Source of the DNA: Acidimicrobiia bacterium
GTDB taxonomy: Bacteria > Actinomycetota > Acidimicrobiia > Acidimicrobiales > SZUA-35
Direction of reading: 5' to 3'
Length of the DNA: 46,997 nucleotides
Assembly (NCBI GenBank): GCA_003231975.1
Contig: QIKW01000247.1
Coordinates: forward strand, 1 to 46,997
Both the position numbers and the translations under genes were made by a program. This document shows positions 8,122 through 15,918 of the stretch, piece after piece. The notes below the pieces were generated by a model. The model saw nothing but the letters and a program-made list of their open reading frames with translations, did no database searches and was not told the DNA's origin. Positions within the stretch are counted from its first letter, which is position 1, and each line of letters opens with the position of its first letter.

Positions 8122-9765
8122 TCAGCTCGTGCCACCAACGGGCCAGTCTTGGCGACACCCCGACGCCACCCAACCCGCGGCGGCAACAGCAACAAAGACA
8201 GCGTCAGATCCGTTCACCGGTGGGGCTGCGCTTGGCTGAATCGTGACATGTATCGGTGGAGTGTCAACCGATCGTAAGATGCCGAAGCTGCGGACCGTGA
8301 GGTCATGGACCTCGCCTTGGTCGTCAACGGCGATGCTTTCGCTGGTCAACCACGACCAGGCCATGTGGGCCGCCCCGATGCAGTAAGAACGCAGAACCAC
8401 GTCGTCAAGCGGGTCACCGCATTCGACAGACACGTGGATGCCGTCGCCTGCCACCCTGGCCGACGCCGTTGCACCTGACGGCGACGTGATTGTGACACTG
8501 TCCTCGCCGCCAGCACTGTCCTCGCCGCCAGCACCGGCCCTGGCACCGGCAAGCAAAATCAGCGCCTCGGCCCAGCCGGCAGCTCGAATCTTGGCTGACG
8601 TGGCGAGTCCGACAACGGGCACTTCTTCAACTGTCAGCCCAGGCGCAACGGCTGCGATCGATTCAACAATCCCGGGCGTGGCAACAACTCTGAGGATGCC
8701 CGTTCCGTCGGCCCGGGCGCCGCCTGCAACGGGTGGCCGTTTTGGTCCGTGGCGAACGGTGTGCTCGCGGCTGGCCAAAACCAACACCGGGCGGCCGTGT
8801 TCAGCGGCCAATTGGCTGGCCGCCTCCTCGACCGGAGAGTCGTGTTTCGCTCCAAACGCTCCGCCGTTGGCAAGGGGCGAGACAGGCGAACCTCCGGGGG
8901 CGCACCACGACGCATCGGTTTCCAGGTAGCCGGGCTCCACCCAGGTTGTGCGAAGTGTCGCCTCCCAGGGCGTACCCGCGGGGGCGGCCACCGCCAGCGG
9001 CCAGTCCGGAACAATGGTGGTTCGCCTTCCCTGGACTGTGCCAGCGGCGTCTCGGGCTTCACCAAGGGTTTCGCCAACCGACCAGCTCCCAGCCTCGCCG
9101 GGAACCGCAATCAGGGAGTTTGCGGGCGCGGTGTCTGCGGCAAACCCTGCGGCTCCTAAAGCGACGTCTGCGTTTACCAACTGGGGGTTTCCTCCCTCAA
9201 TTTCCGCCCGGCGCGAGGCCGCTTCGAGGTTGCGATCTGATGAGGTTGTGGCTCCAAACTGCTGCCAGGCCTCAAGCACTGTCTGCCAGCCGGTGCAGCG
9301 GCACAGGTGGGCCAGAAGCGCCCGGTGAACCGGGGCAAGGTCATCGGTCGGCGGCCCCTCGGCACGCAGTGCATCCAGCCGCAGGATGATCCCGGGTGTG
9401 CAAAAGCCGCATTGGCTGCCTCCGGTAGCGCAGAAGGATTCACCCCAAGCTGTCCGACGAGCGGGATCTAGCCCGTCAATAGTTGTTATCTCTCGGCCGT
9501 CAACCCGCCGCGCTGGGGTTACACAAGCCACTCGGGGCTTGCCGTCAACCAGAACCGTGCAGCAACCGCACTGACCTTGAGGGCTGCACCCATCCTTCAC
9601 GCCGGTGATACCGAGTTGGTTGCGCAGCACATCCAGCAGGCTCAGCCCAAGGTCTTCAATTTCAACATCGCTGCCGTCTACCACCAGGTTCAGTTTCCGC
9701 CGCGCTGGCCGACTAGACACAAGTCGCTGAGACTGGGGCGCTGGCTGCTGACCTTCGGGCACCAT
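8122..9765 (-). CDS. [2Fe-2S] domain fused to a shortened xanthine-dehydrogenase-like molybdopterin region
   Basis: About 547 residues. The N-terminal part (roughly residues 30-185) is a CoxS/XdhC-type iron-sulfur subunit: CSPQGQCGCC plus a further Cys for the plant-ferredoxin cluster, then CGFCTPG and CRCTGW for the second [2Fe-2S] cluster. The remainder resembles scattered pieces of a molybdenum hydroxylase large subunit (TWVEPGYLETDASWCAPGG; NGGAFGAKHDSP), but at about 350 residues it is roughly half the usual length and no FAD subunit is adjacent. ATG 9765 is preferred over TTG 9810, which would overlap the divergent gene; neither has a clear ribosome site. It may be an active minimal enzyme, an electron carrier, or a degenerate protein; substrate is unknown. 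Confidence 0.7.
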   Translation of the reverse strand: MVPEGQQPAPQSQRLVSSRPARRKLNLVVDGSDVEIEDLGLSLLDVLRNQLGITGVKDGCSPQGQCGCCTVLVDGKPRVACVTPARRVDGREITTIDGLDPARRTAWGESFCATGGSQCGFCTPGIILRLDALRAEGPPTDDLAPVHRALLAHLCRCTGWQTVLEAWQQFGATTSSDRNLEAASRRAEIEGGNPQLVNADVALGAAGFAADTAPANSLIAVPGEAGSWSVGETLGEARDAAGTVQGRRTTIVPDWPLAVAAPAGTPWEATLRTTWVEPGYLETDASWCAPGGSPVSPLANGGAFGAKHDSPVEEAASQLAAEHGRPVLVLASREHTVRHGPKRPPVAGGARADGTGILRVVATPGIVESIAAVAPGLTVEEVPVVGLATSAKIRAAGWAEALILLAGARAGAGGEDSAGGEDSVTITSPSGATASARVAGDGIHVSVECGDPLDDVVLRSYCIGAAHMAWSWLTSESIAVDDQGEVHDLTVRSFGILRSVDTPPIHVTIQPSAAPPVNGSDAVFVAVAAAGWVASGCRQDWPVGGTS

Positions 9766-9785
9766 CTGAGGATACGGTTTCGGCA

Positions 9786-10715
9786 GTGTCGCAACTGTCT
9801 CGCCAGTCAAGAAGAACGTTTCTACGCCAGGCAGGCCTGTTTGGGGCAGGCGCCGCCGTCCTAGCGGCAGGTTGCGGCAGGCCCGGCGGGTCCGAACCCG
9901 AAACTCAGGCTCAGCTGGTTCGGCTGTTCAGTTCCGACAACGTAATAGCGGCCGGGATTCCGCAGCGACTGCCCTTTGGCCTGGTCAACAGCGGCGCGCC
10001 GGTGCTGACCAGCGACCAGCCCGTTTTGTTTCGTGTGATGTTCGAGGATCTCCAGGTCGATGAGGTTGCGGTTCGGCCTCGGTTGGTTGGCCACGACGAC
10101 GTCGATGCCAGCGCCGAGCACGAACACTCCAGCATTCTGCGCTACTTCGCCCTGCGCACCACGCTGCCCGAACCTGGCATCTATGACCTTCTGGTAGACG
10201 TTGAAGGCACCGAGATCTCGGTGCCTGTCCAGGCGTTCGATCCAAGCGACGTGAAAGTTCTGCTGCCAGGGGCTGGCTTCCCGCTGCTCGGCACACCTAC
10301 TCTCGATCAGCCCCAGCCGATGGACACGATCTGCACCATCCTCGATGGGCCGTGTCCGTTTCACACAACTTCGGTTGCCGAAGTTATCGCCGCCGGAAGC
10401 CCGCTGGCGTTTCTGATCTCGTCGCCTGCGTACTGCGTAACGTCTTACTGCGGCCCGGTGCTGAACGAACTGATTGCGGCCAACCCCACGTTTCCCTCGA
10501 TCCAGGCCATCCACCTCGAGGTATACGAAAATCCAAAAGAGGTTGGCGGAAACATCAACGATCCAGATATTCGCCCGGTCAAAGAGTTCGAAGCGCTCGG
10601 GCTGACCTATGAGCCGGCGCTGTTCCTGATCGACCGAAATGGCGTACTGATCGACCGCATAGACAACGTTTATGACCAGGACGAGCTGGCAACCGGGTTG
10701 GCAAGAATAGCTTAG
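9786..10715 (+). CDS. Tat-exported lipoprotein with thioredoxin-like C-terminal domain
   Basis: A 309-residue exported protein. The N-terminus has a twin-arginine motif (SRRTFLRQ), a hydrophobic stretch and a lipobox-like LAAGC around residue 30, so it is probably a membrane-anchored lipoprotein. The middle is beta-rich without a recognised family. The C-terminal ~130 residues look thioredoxin-like: FLISSPAYCVTSYCGPV has two cysteines spaced C-x4-C before GPV, unlike the classical CxxC, and ends with EPALFLIDRNGVLIDRID, the usual cis-Pro/strand pattern. GTG 9786 is the start that includes the twin arginines. Divergent from the Fe-S/Mo-like gene across about 20 nt. A redox or metal-handling role outside the membrane is inference. 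Confidence 0.7.
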   Translation: MSQLSRQSRRTFLRQAGLFGAGAAVLAAGCGRPGGSEPETQAQLVRLFSSDNVIAAGIPQRLPFGLVNSGAPVLTSDQPVLFRVMFEDLQVDEVAVRPRLVGHDDVDASAEHEHSSILRYFALRTTLPEPGIYDLLVDVEGTEISVPVQAFDPSDVKVLLPGAGFPLLGTPTLDQPQPMDTICTILDGPCPFHTTSVAEVIAAGSPLAFLISSPAYCVTSYCGPVLNELIAANPTFPSIQAIHLEVYENPKEVGGNINDPDIRPVKEFEALGLTYEPALFLIDRNGVLIDRIDNVYDQDELATGLARIA

Positions 10716-10734
10716 ACCGGGGTTTTGGGTGGCG

Positions 10735-11055
10735 TTAGGAGAATGACTGGCCGCAGCCGCATGAGCGCTGGGCGTTTGGATTGTCTATAGAGAAGCCAGA
10801 CTGCTGAAGACCGTCTTTGTAGTCGAGGGTGGCTCCGGTCAGCATGCTTGCACTTGTTGGGTCGACAATTACTTTGACCCCGTTGTCGTGGATGGTGGAC
10901 AAGTCGTCGGCGGCGATATCGGCATCAAAGAACATCTCGTAGCTGAAACCAGAGCATCCACCTGGCCGTACGGCGACGCGAAGAGCTAACTCTTCGTCTT
11001 CTTGTTCCAGCAGTTCCTTCACCTTGAGTGAAGCGTTGTCGGTAACGTTGATCAC
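10735..11055 (-). CDS. erpA: A-type iron-sulfur carrier (ErpA/IscA/HesB family)
   Basis: A 106-residue A-type carrier that accepts and delivers Fe-S clusters. The three ligand cysteines are present: one in GGCSGFSYE and two in SCGCGQSFS at the C-terminus. GTG 11055 is supported by GAGGA seven bases upstream. It is convergent with the Tat lipoprotein gene and divergent from the Mrp-type Fe-S ATPase, so two Fe-S maturation genes share a 100-nt control region. ErpA versus IscA cannot be separated confidently by eye. Confidence 0.92.
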   Translation of the reverse strand: MINVTDNASLKVKELLEQEDEELALRVAVRPGGCSGFSYEMFFDADIAADDLSTIHDNGVKVIVDPTSASMLTGATLDYKDGLQQSGFSIDNPNAQRSCGCGQSFS

Positions 11056-11156
11056 AGCATTTTCCTCGCATTCTTCCCGTTCAAAGGGCCGGACTCAACA
11101 GTCTACAACGCCTCGATCGATTCGAGTATTTCCCACCAGGTTATAGACTTGAGTTC

Positions 11157-12388
11157 ATGGCACAAGTGGAGCCACCAACCCAGCAGCTTCCCACCTCCGA
11201 TGACGTCATCGAGATTCTTCGCGGAGTCATCGATCCAGAGCTTGGCAGCGACATCGTTGATCTTGGCATGGCCAAGAAGGCCTCGGTCTCTGCTGATGGC
11301 GCAGTTGAGGTAACGATTGCCCTCACCACGATGGGCTGCCCTCTCAGAGCACAGATTCAAAAAGACACCAAGGCCAGGATCCTGTCGTTGCCTGGGATCA
11401 CCTCGGTTTCGATCAACTGGACCGAGCTTTCTGCCACTGAGAAGGCAGCAACAATGGACCGGGCCAGGCTCAACGCGGCAGACGGCGCAGGCGAAACCGC
11501 GGTGCCGGCAACCACCCGGGTGCTTGCTATTTCGTCTGGGAAAGGCGGCGTTGGCAAGTCTTCGATAACGGTGAACCTGGCTCGTTGGCCAAAAGAGGGC
11601 TGCAGGTTGGCCTCATCGACGCCGATATTTGGGGCTTCTCGATCCCACGAATGCTTGGGCTTGAGGGGCGCCTCGAAGCTGCATTCGAAGGCGGCCAAAA
11701 GGCCATTACCCCCCAAACACTTCCCGTGGGGGCTGGCAGGCTGGAAGTTGTGTCGATGGGGTTCTTGGTTGAGAACGAAGAGTCTGCGCTGCTCTGGCGA
11801 GGGCTGATGCTGAATCGTGCTGTCAGGCATTTCCTGGAAGACGTCTCTTGGAGCAGCGATCTTGATTACCTCCTGATCGACATGCCACCCGGCACCGGCG
11901 ACGTTGCAATGGGCCTGGCCAGGATGCTGCCACGGGCCGAGATGATCGTGGTCACCACACCCGCCACGGGCGCCCAAAAAGTTGCGGCCCGGGCTGTGTC
12001 GATGGCTCGCAAATGCCATATGCGGGTTGCTGGCGTGATCGAGAACATGTCGGTGTTCGTTGCCGACGACGGGCAAGAATACGCCCTGTTCGGATCTGGC
12101 GGAGGCCAGGTCCTGGCCGACCAGTCCGGCGTTCCACTCATTGGCACTGTGCCAATTGATCCAGGGGTTTCCGCAGGAGGCGACAACGGCGTTCCTGCCG
12201 CGTCCGGCGAAGGTCCAACGGCCAGCATCTTTGATGCAATCGCCTCGCGAATCGTTGACGAGATCTCGCCGCCGATCGAGATGGCAGGCTGTACGGCCCG
12301 CTCCCTCGACAAAGCTCTTGAAGCGCTAGATGCGTCAGGGGTGCTGGAACGGCTTGATGCCGAGGCTCGGGCTCAGCCCTCGTCCTGA
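11157..12388 (+). pseudogene. mrp: Mrp/ApbC Fe-S carrier ATPase interrupted by an apparent frameshift
   Basis: Mrp/NBP35-type P-loop ATPase, which delivers Fe-S clusters. Residues 1-100 form the MIP18/DUF59 domain (IDPELGSDIVDLGM, TTMGCPL); the deviant Walker A SSGKGGVGKSS follows. Just after VNLA (about 11,582) the frame breaks, and the rest (AKRGLQVGLIDADIWGFSIP, IDMPPGTGDV, GVIENMSVF) continues in another frame from 11,585. The family normally reads NLA-x-x-LAKRG here; only two bases separate NLA from LAKRG, so four bases seem lost, or one if the helix is one residue short. All motifs on both sides are conserved, which favours a sequencing error or a very recent mutation over old decay. 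The 3' end overlaps the convergent MscS-like gene by 16 nt. Confidence 0.85.
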
Positions 12389-13122
12389 TCAGGTGCTCGG
12401 TCAATGCTGATTGTTTCGTTGACCAACCGCGAAGACGGAACCAGAACGACCTTGCCTTCGGTGGTCTTAACCTCAACCGCGGTGGGGTGAATGGCAATAA
12501 CCTCGCCGGCAAGCGGGTTGGGGCCCTGGCCCAGATCAACCATGTCGCCCGGCTTCACCAGGCGTCTGGCGGCCCTGGTGCTTGCGACTTCGCCTGCGAC
12601 CTCGCGCCCACCTAGCCCAACCAGCAGGGTGAAGCTGCCCGCCAGGGCGAAGAACACTGCGGCAACACCAAGATTCACAACGGTGGTGTCTACTCCAAGG
12701 ATTGGAACTGCCAGCAGGACGGCCAGCACCAGGATGACGGTTCGGGTGATTGTTACCGCCTGCGTCTGAACGCTGCTGGACGCCCGCGAGAGCGCCGTTG
12801 AGAGCGCCGCGGTTACGAACGACGACAGCACGTTCGCCATAATGACGATGATGGCGGCAGTCATTGCCTTCGGCACGAAGGCAACAGCATCGGTGATGAG
12901 CTTGTCGACCGACTCTGGCTGGATTACGCCAAGGGCAACCAACAAACCACCAACGGCGCCACCCCAGAACGCAAGGCTGGCCAGCGGGCCGGCAGCCTGC
13001 TGCAAAGGTTCGGGGCGCTTCTCGGAGCCAAGGACCGCCTGAACAATGCGGCTGAGAACCAAACCTACGACGACTCCGCCCACCAGTGCTGCGCCAACCA
13101 CGATCCAGTCGGTTGTTGTCAT
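12373..13122 (-). CDS. MscS-like small mechanosensitive channel protein
   Basis: A 249-residue membrane protein with about four hydrophobic segments (near residues 7-27, 48-66, 83-105 and 125-170) followed by a MscS-type beta domain: the region GDMVDLGQGPNPLAGEVIAI and the ending VVLVPSSRLVNETI. This fits a CmpX/MscS-related channel, probably sensing membrane tension. Its ATG overlaps the TGA of the anti-sigma gene (ATGA), so sigma factor, anti-sigma and channel form one translationally coupled operon. Conductance and gating are not predictable here. Confidence 0.8.
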   Translation of the reverse strand: MTTTDWIVVGAALVGGVVVGLVLSRIVQAVLGSEKRPEPLQQAAGPLASLAFWGGAVGGLLVALGVIQPESVDKLITDAVAFVPKAMTAAIIVIMANVLSSFVTAALSTALSRASSSVQTQAVTITRTVILVLAVLLAVPILGVDTTVVNLGVAAVFFALAGSFTLLVGLGGREVAGEVASTRAARRLVKPGDMVDLGQGPNPLAGEVIAIHPTAVEVKTTEGKVVLVPSSRLVNETISIDRAPDQDEG

Positions 13123-13439
13123 GATTCATCCTCGGGTAGGTCCAACAGTAGGCGGGTGGTCTCCAAGCCTGCCCCAAATAGGTCGGCCATGTATCCAAAC
13201 ACCCGACGAGAATCCAGACGCTCGACAACTCGTGCCTCAAGCCTAGGTACCAGATCGGTTGGCGGCTCAAGGGCCGAAGCCAGCGCAGCCTGAAGCAACC
13301 CATCGGTTTCAGCTGTTGCCAAGTCATCCAGAGCAACCGAACAGCGCTGGCAAGTGGCAACGTGCTGGTCTACCGAAGGGGTCGCATGGTCTGCCAACCA
13401 TTGGCCGAGAACCTTCTTTGAGGGGTGGCGGCTGATCAT
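13119..13439 (-). CDS. Putative zinc-binding anti-sigma factor
   Basis: A 106-residue soluble protein whose N-terminus carries His/Cys spacing (HVATCQRC) typical of zinc-finger anti-sigma domains. The rest is helical, with no membrane segment. ATG 13439 is chosen because it overlaps the TGA of the ECF sigma gene as ATGA; a GTG two codons upstream is possible. The position directly after an ECF sigma gene is the main support for the function. Whether the finger binds zinc or responds to redox stress is unknown. Confidence 0.72.
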   Translation of the reverse strand: MISRHPSKKVLGQWLADHATPSVDQHVATCQRCSVALDDLATAETDGLLQAALASALEPPTDLVPRLEARVVERLDSRRVFGYMADLFGAGLETTRLLLDLPEDES

Positions 13440-14002
13440 TGCCACTCCCTCAAAACGTTGCCTAGTTGGCGGCGGGCACGAAGCAAACGAGTCTTAACCG
13501 TTGGCAGGGGAACGTCCAGTATCTGACTGATCTCTTCATAGGACATCCCCTCCAGTTCTCTTAATACAACAATGCTTCGGGAGAGCTCGTCGAGGTGATC
13601 TAGGGCCTCAACAAAGGCGTCAACGGCCACTGCCCCCTCAACCCGGCGTTCAACCGACTTCTCGGGAACAAACTCTGCCTCCGGCATCTCCATGGGATCA
13701 CTGACAACGGCGCGGCGGCTACGCAGAGTGGAAATCGCGGTGTTGTGAGCAATCCGCATCACCCACCCTCGAAGCGAGGAATCACCACGGAAAGTGGGCA
13801 ACGCCAGCCAAGCCTTAACCATGGTTTCCTGAGCAACGTCTTCGGCTAAAGATCTGTCTCTAACCACCGAAAGGGCCAGCCGATAGACAGCGTCGCTGTG
13901 GTCGACCATCAGGTTGTGAAGATCATCGGGGTTGGCAACCGAGGCCTCCTCGACTTGATCAACCGCCCCGCCACCACGGCCAGATTCACTTCTGCCAACC
14001 AT
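13436..14002 (-). CDS. ECF-type RNA polymerase sigma factor
   Basis: Extracytoplasmic-function sigma factor, 188 residues from the chosen start. Region 2 is clear (DAVYRLALSVVRDRSLAEDV, QETMVKAW, LRGWVMRIAHNTAIS) and region 4 too (LDELSRSIVVLRELEGMSYE, then VPLPTVKTRLLRARRQL). The frame is open up to GTG 14206, but the extra ~68 residues resemble no sigma domain, so ATG 14002 is preferred with low certainty. It heads an operon with an anti-sigma factor and an MscS-like channel and is divergent from a second channel-like gene. A role in envelope or osmotic stress is inferred from these partners. Confidence 0.85.
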   Translation of the reverse strand: MVGRSESGRGGGAVDQVEEASVANPDDLHNLMVDHSDAVYRLALSVVRDRSLAEDVAQETMVKAWLALPTFRGDSSLRGWVMRIAHNTAISTLRSRRAVVSDPMEMPEAEFVPEKSVERRVEGAVAVDAFVEALDHLDELSRSIVVLRELEGMSYEEISQILDVPLPTVKTRLLRARRQLGNVLREWQ

Positions 14003-14260
14003 CGTTGCTATCTGCTCGGGCCGAAACACATTCGGCGCGCCAAAAAAGCCCGCCTTTGGCGGCGTTACCCATAACACAGGTGATCCGGTACCCGAATCAA
14101 ACAGCCTGGGGAAGAGCGGCGAGAGCAATCTCATCAGTCTCATATGGACGCATTTGATCCTAGAAGAGTCGCGAACACTTCGTTCGTGGCATGATGCTCC
14201 TTCCACAAGGAGCCCACTTAAAGCGAGATTTGCGCGACTCTTGGGCAGTGCAATGCGTCA

Positions 14261-14286
14261 CATCACTGCACACCTGTGTGGTGATG
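14261..14286. promoter_or_regulatory. Inverted repeat upstream of channel-like gene
   Basis: CATCAC (14261-14266) and GTGATG (14281-14286) form the outer arms, and CACAC pairs with GTGTG inside, leaving a 2-nt bulge on the left. It lies between the divergent sigma factor and the channel gene, about 20 nt before the latter's start and just before its AAAGGGAGAG ribosome site. It could be an operator or mRNA hairpin. No T-run follows on either strand, so a terminator is unlikely. Confidence 0.4.
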
Positions 14287-14305
14287 CAAAAAAAGGGAGA
14301 GATAA

Positions 14306-14992
14306 ATGAACATCGATTTCGATCAGATCTTCACAGATACGTTCGGTCAACTTGCCGACTTCATTCCGAAACTCGTCGCTTTCTTAGTGATTGCGGTGGT
14401 TGGTTGGTTCGTCGCCAAATGGATACGACGAGCCATTGGGGCGATTCTTCGGAAGATCAACTTCGACAGCTACATCGACAAAGCAGGAATAGGCGCTCCG
14501 CTGGAACGAGCTGGTTTCGCCGACAGTGGCCGATTCGTCGCTCAGATCATCTACTACTTGATTCTGGTAGTGGTGCTGAAACTGGCGCTCAGCGCATTTG
14601 GGCCAAACGACATCTCGGCTGCCTTGGATGGCCTGATTGCCTTCATTCCGAAGCTGATCGTTGCCATCATCATCGTCATCCTCACCGGGCTGGTTGCCAA
14701 CGCAGTCAAGGAACTGATCCGACCTGCCCTCGATGGGGTGGACATGGGCGACCTACTGAGCAGGGTTGCTGTTGGGGCCATCTGGATGATCGGCATATTC
14801 GCCGCAATCGACCAGATCGAGTTCGCCCAAGACATTGTCGACACCCTCTTCACCGCGGTGATCGGCAGCCTTTCCCTCATCATCATCCTGAAGTTCGGTG
14901 TCGGTGGAATCTGGTCTGCCCGCGACCGCTTCTGGCCAGCCGTCTATGACCGGCTGACAGGCACAGATACGCCAGCACCTCCGTCCACCTAA
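14306..14992 (+). CDS. Conserved TM-helix-repeat (CmpX-like) channel-related membrane protein
   Basis: A 228-residue membrane protein with several hydrophobic helices (about residues 19-40, 76-95, 105-128, 150-170 and 178-198). Two related blocks, PKLVAFLVIAVVGWFVAK and PKLIVAIIIVILTGLVAN, match the conserved TM helix repeat seen in CmpX/MscS-related proteins. No cytoplasmic MscS beta domain is present. GGGAG sits 5-9 nt before the ATG. It faces a sigma/anti-sigma/MscS-like operon, suggesting a shared osmotic or envelope response, which is inference. Confidence 0.75.
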   Translation: MNIDFDQIFTDTFGQLADFIPKLVAFLVIAVVGWFVAKWIRRAIGAILRKINFDSYIDKAGIGAPLERAGFADSGRFVAQIIYYLILVVVLKLALSAFGPNDISAALDGLIAFIPKLIVAIIIVILTGLVANAVKELIRPALDGVDMGDLLSRVAVGAIWMIGIFAAIDQIEFAQDIVDTLFTAVIGSLSLIIILKFGVGGIWSARDRFWPAVYDRLTGTDTPAPPST

Positions 14993-15314
14993 CGGAGCCA
15001 GGCAACAGATCTCGGACGAGGCCCTCAGCCGTCCGGGAAAAGCAGGATGGAGTCGGCAGGGCGATCCGGCTCCATCTTGCGCGTTCGATCATATTGGTTC
15101 GGCTATCGCCTCACCGGCTCCGCCGGATCCTGGTGAACCGCTCGCTGCGTGCCGACGCCGCCGGCAACGCGTGACAGGGGGAAGTCTCCGAGTTCCTAGC
15201 CAGGCAGGGTCCGGCTTTGCCGGTCCTGACTGAAACAAGCAGCCCGCCGGGGAACTCCCCGAGTTCCTTGGCGGACAAACGACCCTCGTTCGAAAGGGTC
15301 TCCCTTTCGAACGA
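14993..15314. repeat. Gene-free 322-nt interval holding four hairpins and a 24-nt direct repeat
   Basis: No convincing gene here between two convergent genes. Inverted repeats: 15046-15056 with 15066-15076 (11 bp, one T-G pair); CAGG/CCTG flanking CCGGC-TTT-GCCGG at 15205-15228; 15244-15257 with 15261-15274 (CCGCC, two G-T pairs, then GGAACTC/GAGTTCC around CCC); and a perfect 12-bp stem 15287-15298 / 15302-15313 with loop TCT just beyond the stop of the leftward gene. A similar 24-nt unit occurs at 15178-15201 and 15249-15272. The first and last hairpins could act as terminators for the facing genes, but none has a T-run; the rest look like REP-type sequence. Confidence 0.7.
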
Positions 15315-15890
15315 CTAAAGACCCAGAAAGGCTTTGGCGTCTTCGATGTACTGGCCGTGGCCGGGAGCGATGGACTTCAGCCGGAAGCTCTTCACTCTGG
15401 CCGGAAGGCTTTCTGGCACCGAATCGGCCAGGTGATCACCCGAGAGCATCGAGCGTTCCTGTTCAAGGATGAAAACGTACTCACCCGCATCGGCATCAAG
15501 GGCCATTGCCATCACTCTGAACTCGGTGGCATCGATCTTGTAGCCGTCGCCCAGGATCTCGTCTGCTCCTTCGAAACCGGCTGGGGCGACAAGTTCGGCG
15601 CCGGTCAGTTCCTTCAGTTTCAAAGCGCCGCCTGCATTCTCGGGGCGCGTGTCGGTCATGATGATCCAGCGAATCCGGTCTCCGCCGCAGCCGCAAACAA
15701 CATCGAGGTGATCCGCATCACCGGGCCCAGGGTCAACAATCACAATCTCGTCGATTCCGATGAGGTAGGTGTTTAGGCCTGGCTCGTCTTCGTTCTCCCC
15801 CTTGTTCGCGATCCGTCTCACCAGCGGGCTAAGAGCGCGGGCAACGCCTGGGGTGATCGGTGGTGGGGGTGTTGGTTCTTCGACTGTCAT
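15315..15890 (-). CDS. Metallo-beta-lactamase-fold protein with lost metal-binding motif
   Basis: A 191-residue protein with the fold signature of MBL hydrolases: NTYLIGIDEIVIVDPGPG at the first strands, then the position of the HxHxDH motif, SGDHLAD and IAPGHG. The HxHxDH segment instead reads TDTRPENAGG, so all three histidines and the aspartate are replaced; the later Asp and His remain. It is thus probably not a normal dinuclear zinc hydrolase. ATG 15890 is chosen because GGAGGAG (complement of 15901-15907) lies 10 nt upstream; the frame is open further up inside fxsA. It lies 28 nt after fxsA on the same strand. Function unknown. Confidence 0.75.
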   Translation of the reverse strand: MTVEEPTPPPPITPGVARALSPLVRRIANKGENEDEPGLNTYLIGIDEIVIVDPGPGDADHLDVVCGCGGDRIRWIIMTDTRPENAGGALKLKELTGAELVAPAGFEGADEILGDGYKIDATEFRVMAMALDADAGEYVFILEQERSMLSGDHLADSVPESLPARVKSFRLKSIAPGHGQYIEDAKAFLGL

Positions 15891-15918
15891 CGGTGTGTGT
15901 CTCCTCCGCGGCAAGACG

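Noticed and set aside
11157-12388. Programmed frameshift in mrp
   Set aside because: No slippery sequence or stimulatory hairpin is apparent; a deletion explains it better.
15287-15313. Rho-independent terminator
   Set aside because: The 12-bp stem is perfect and follows a stop codon, but no T-run follows on either strand, so I list it as a hairpin only.
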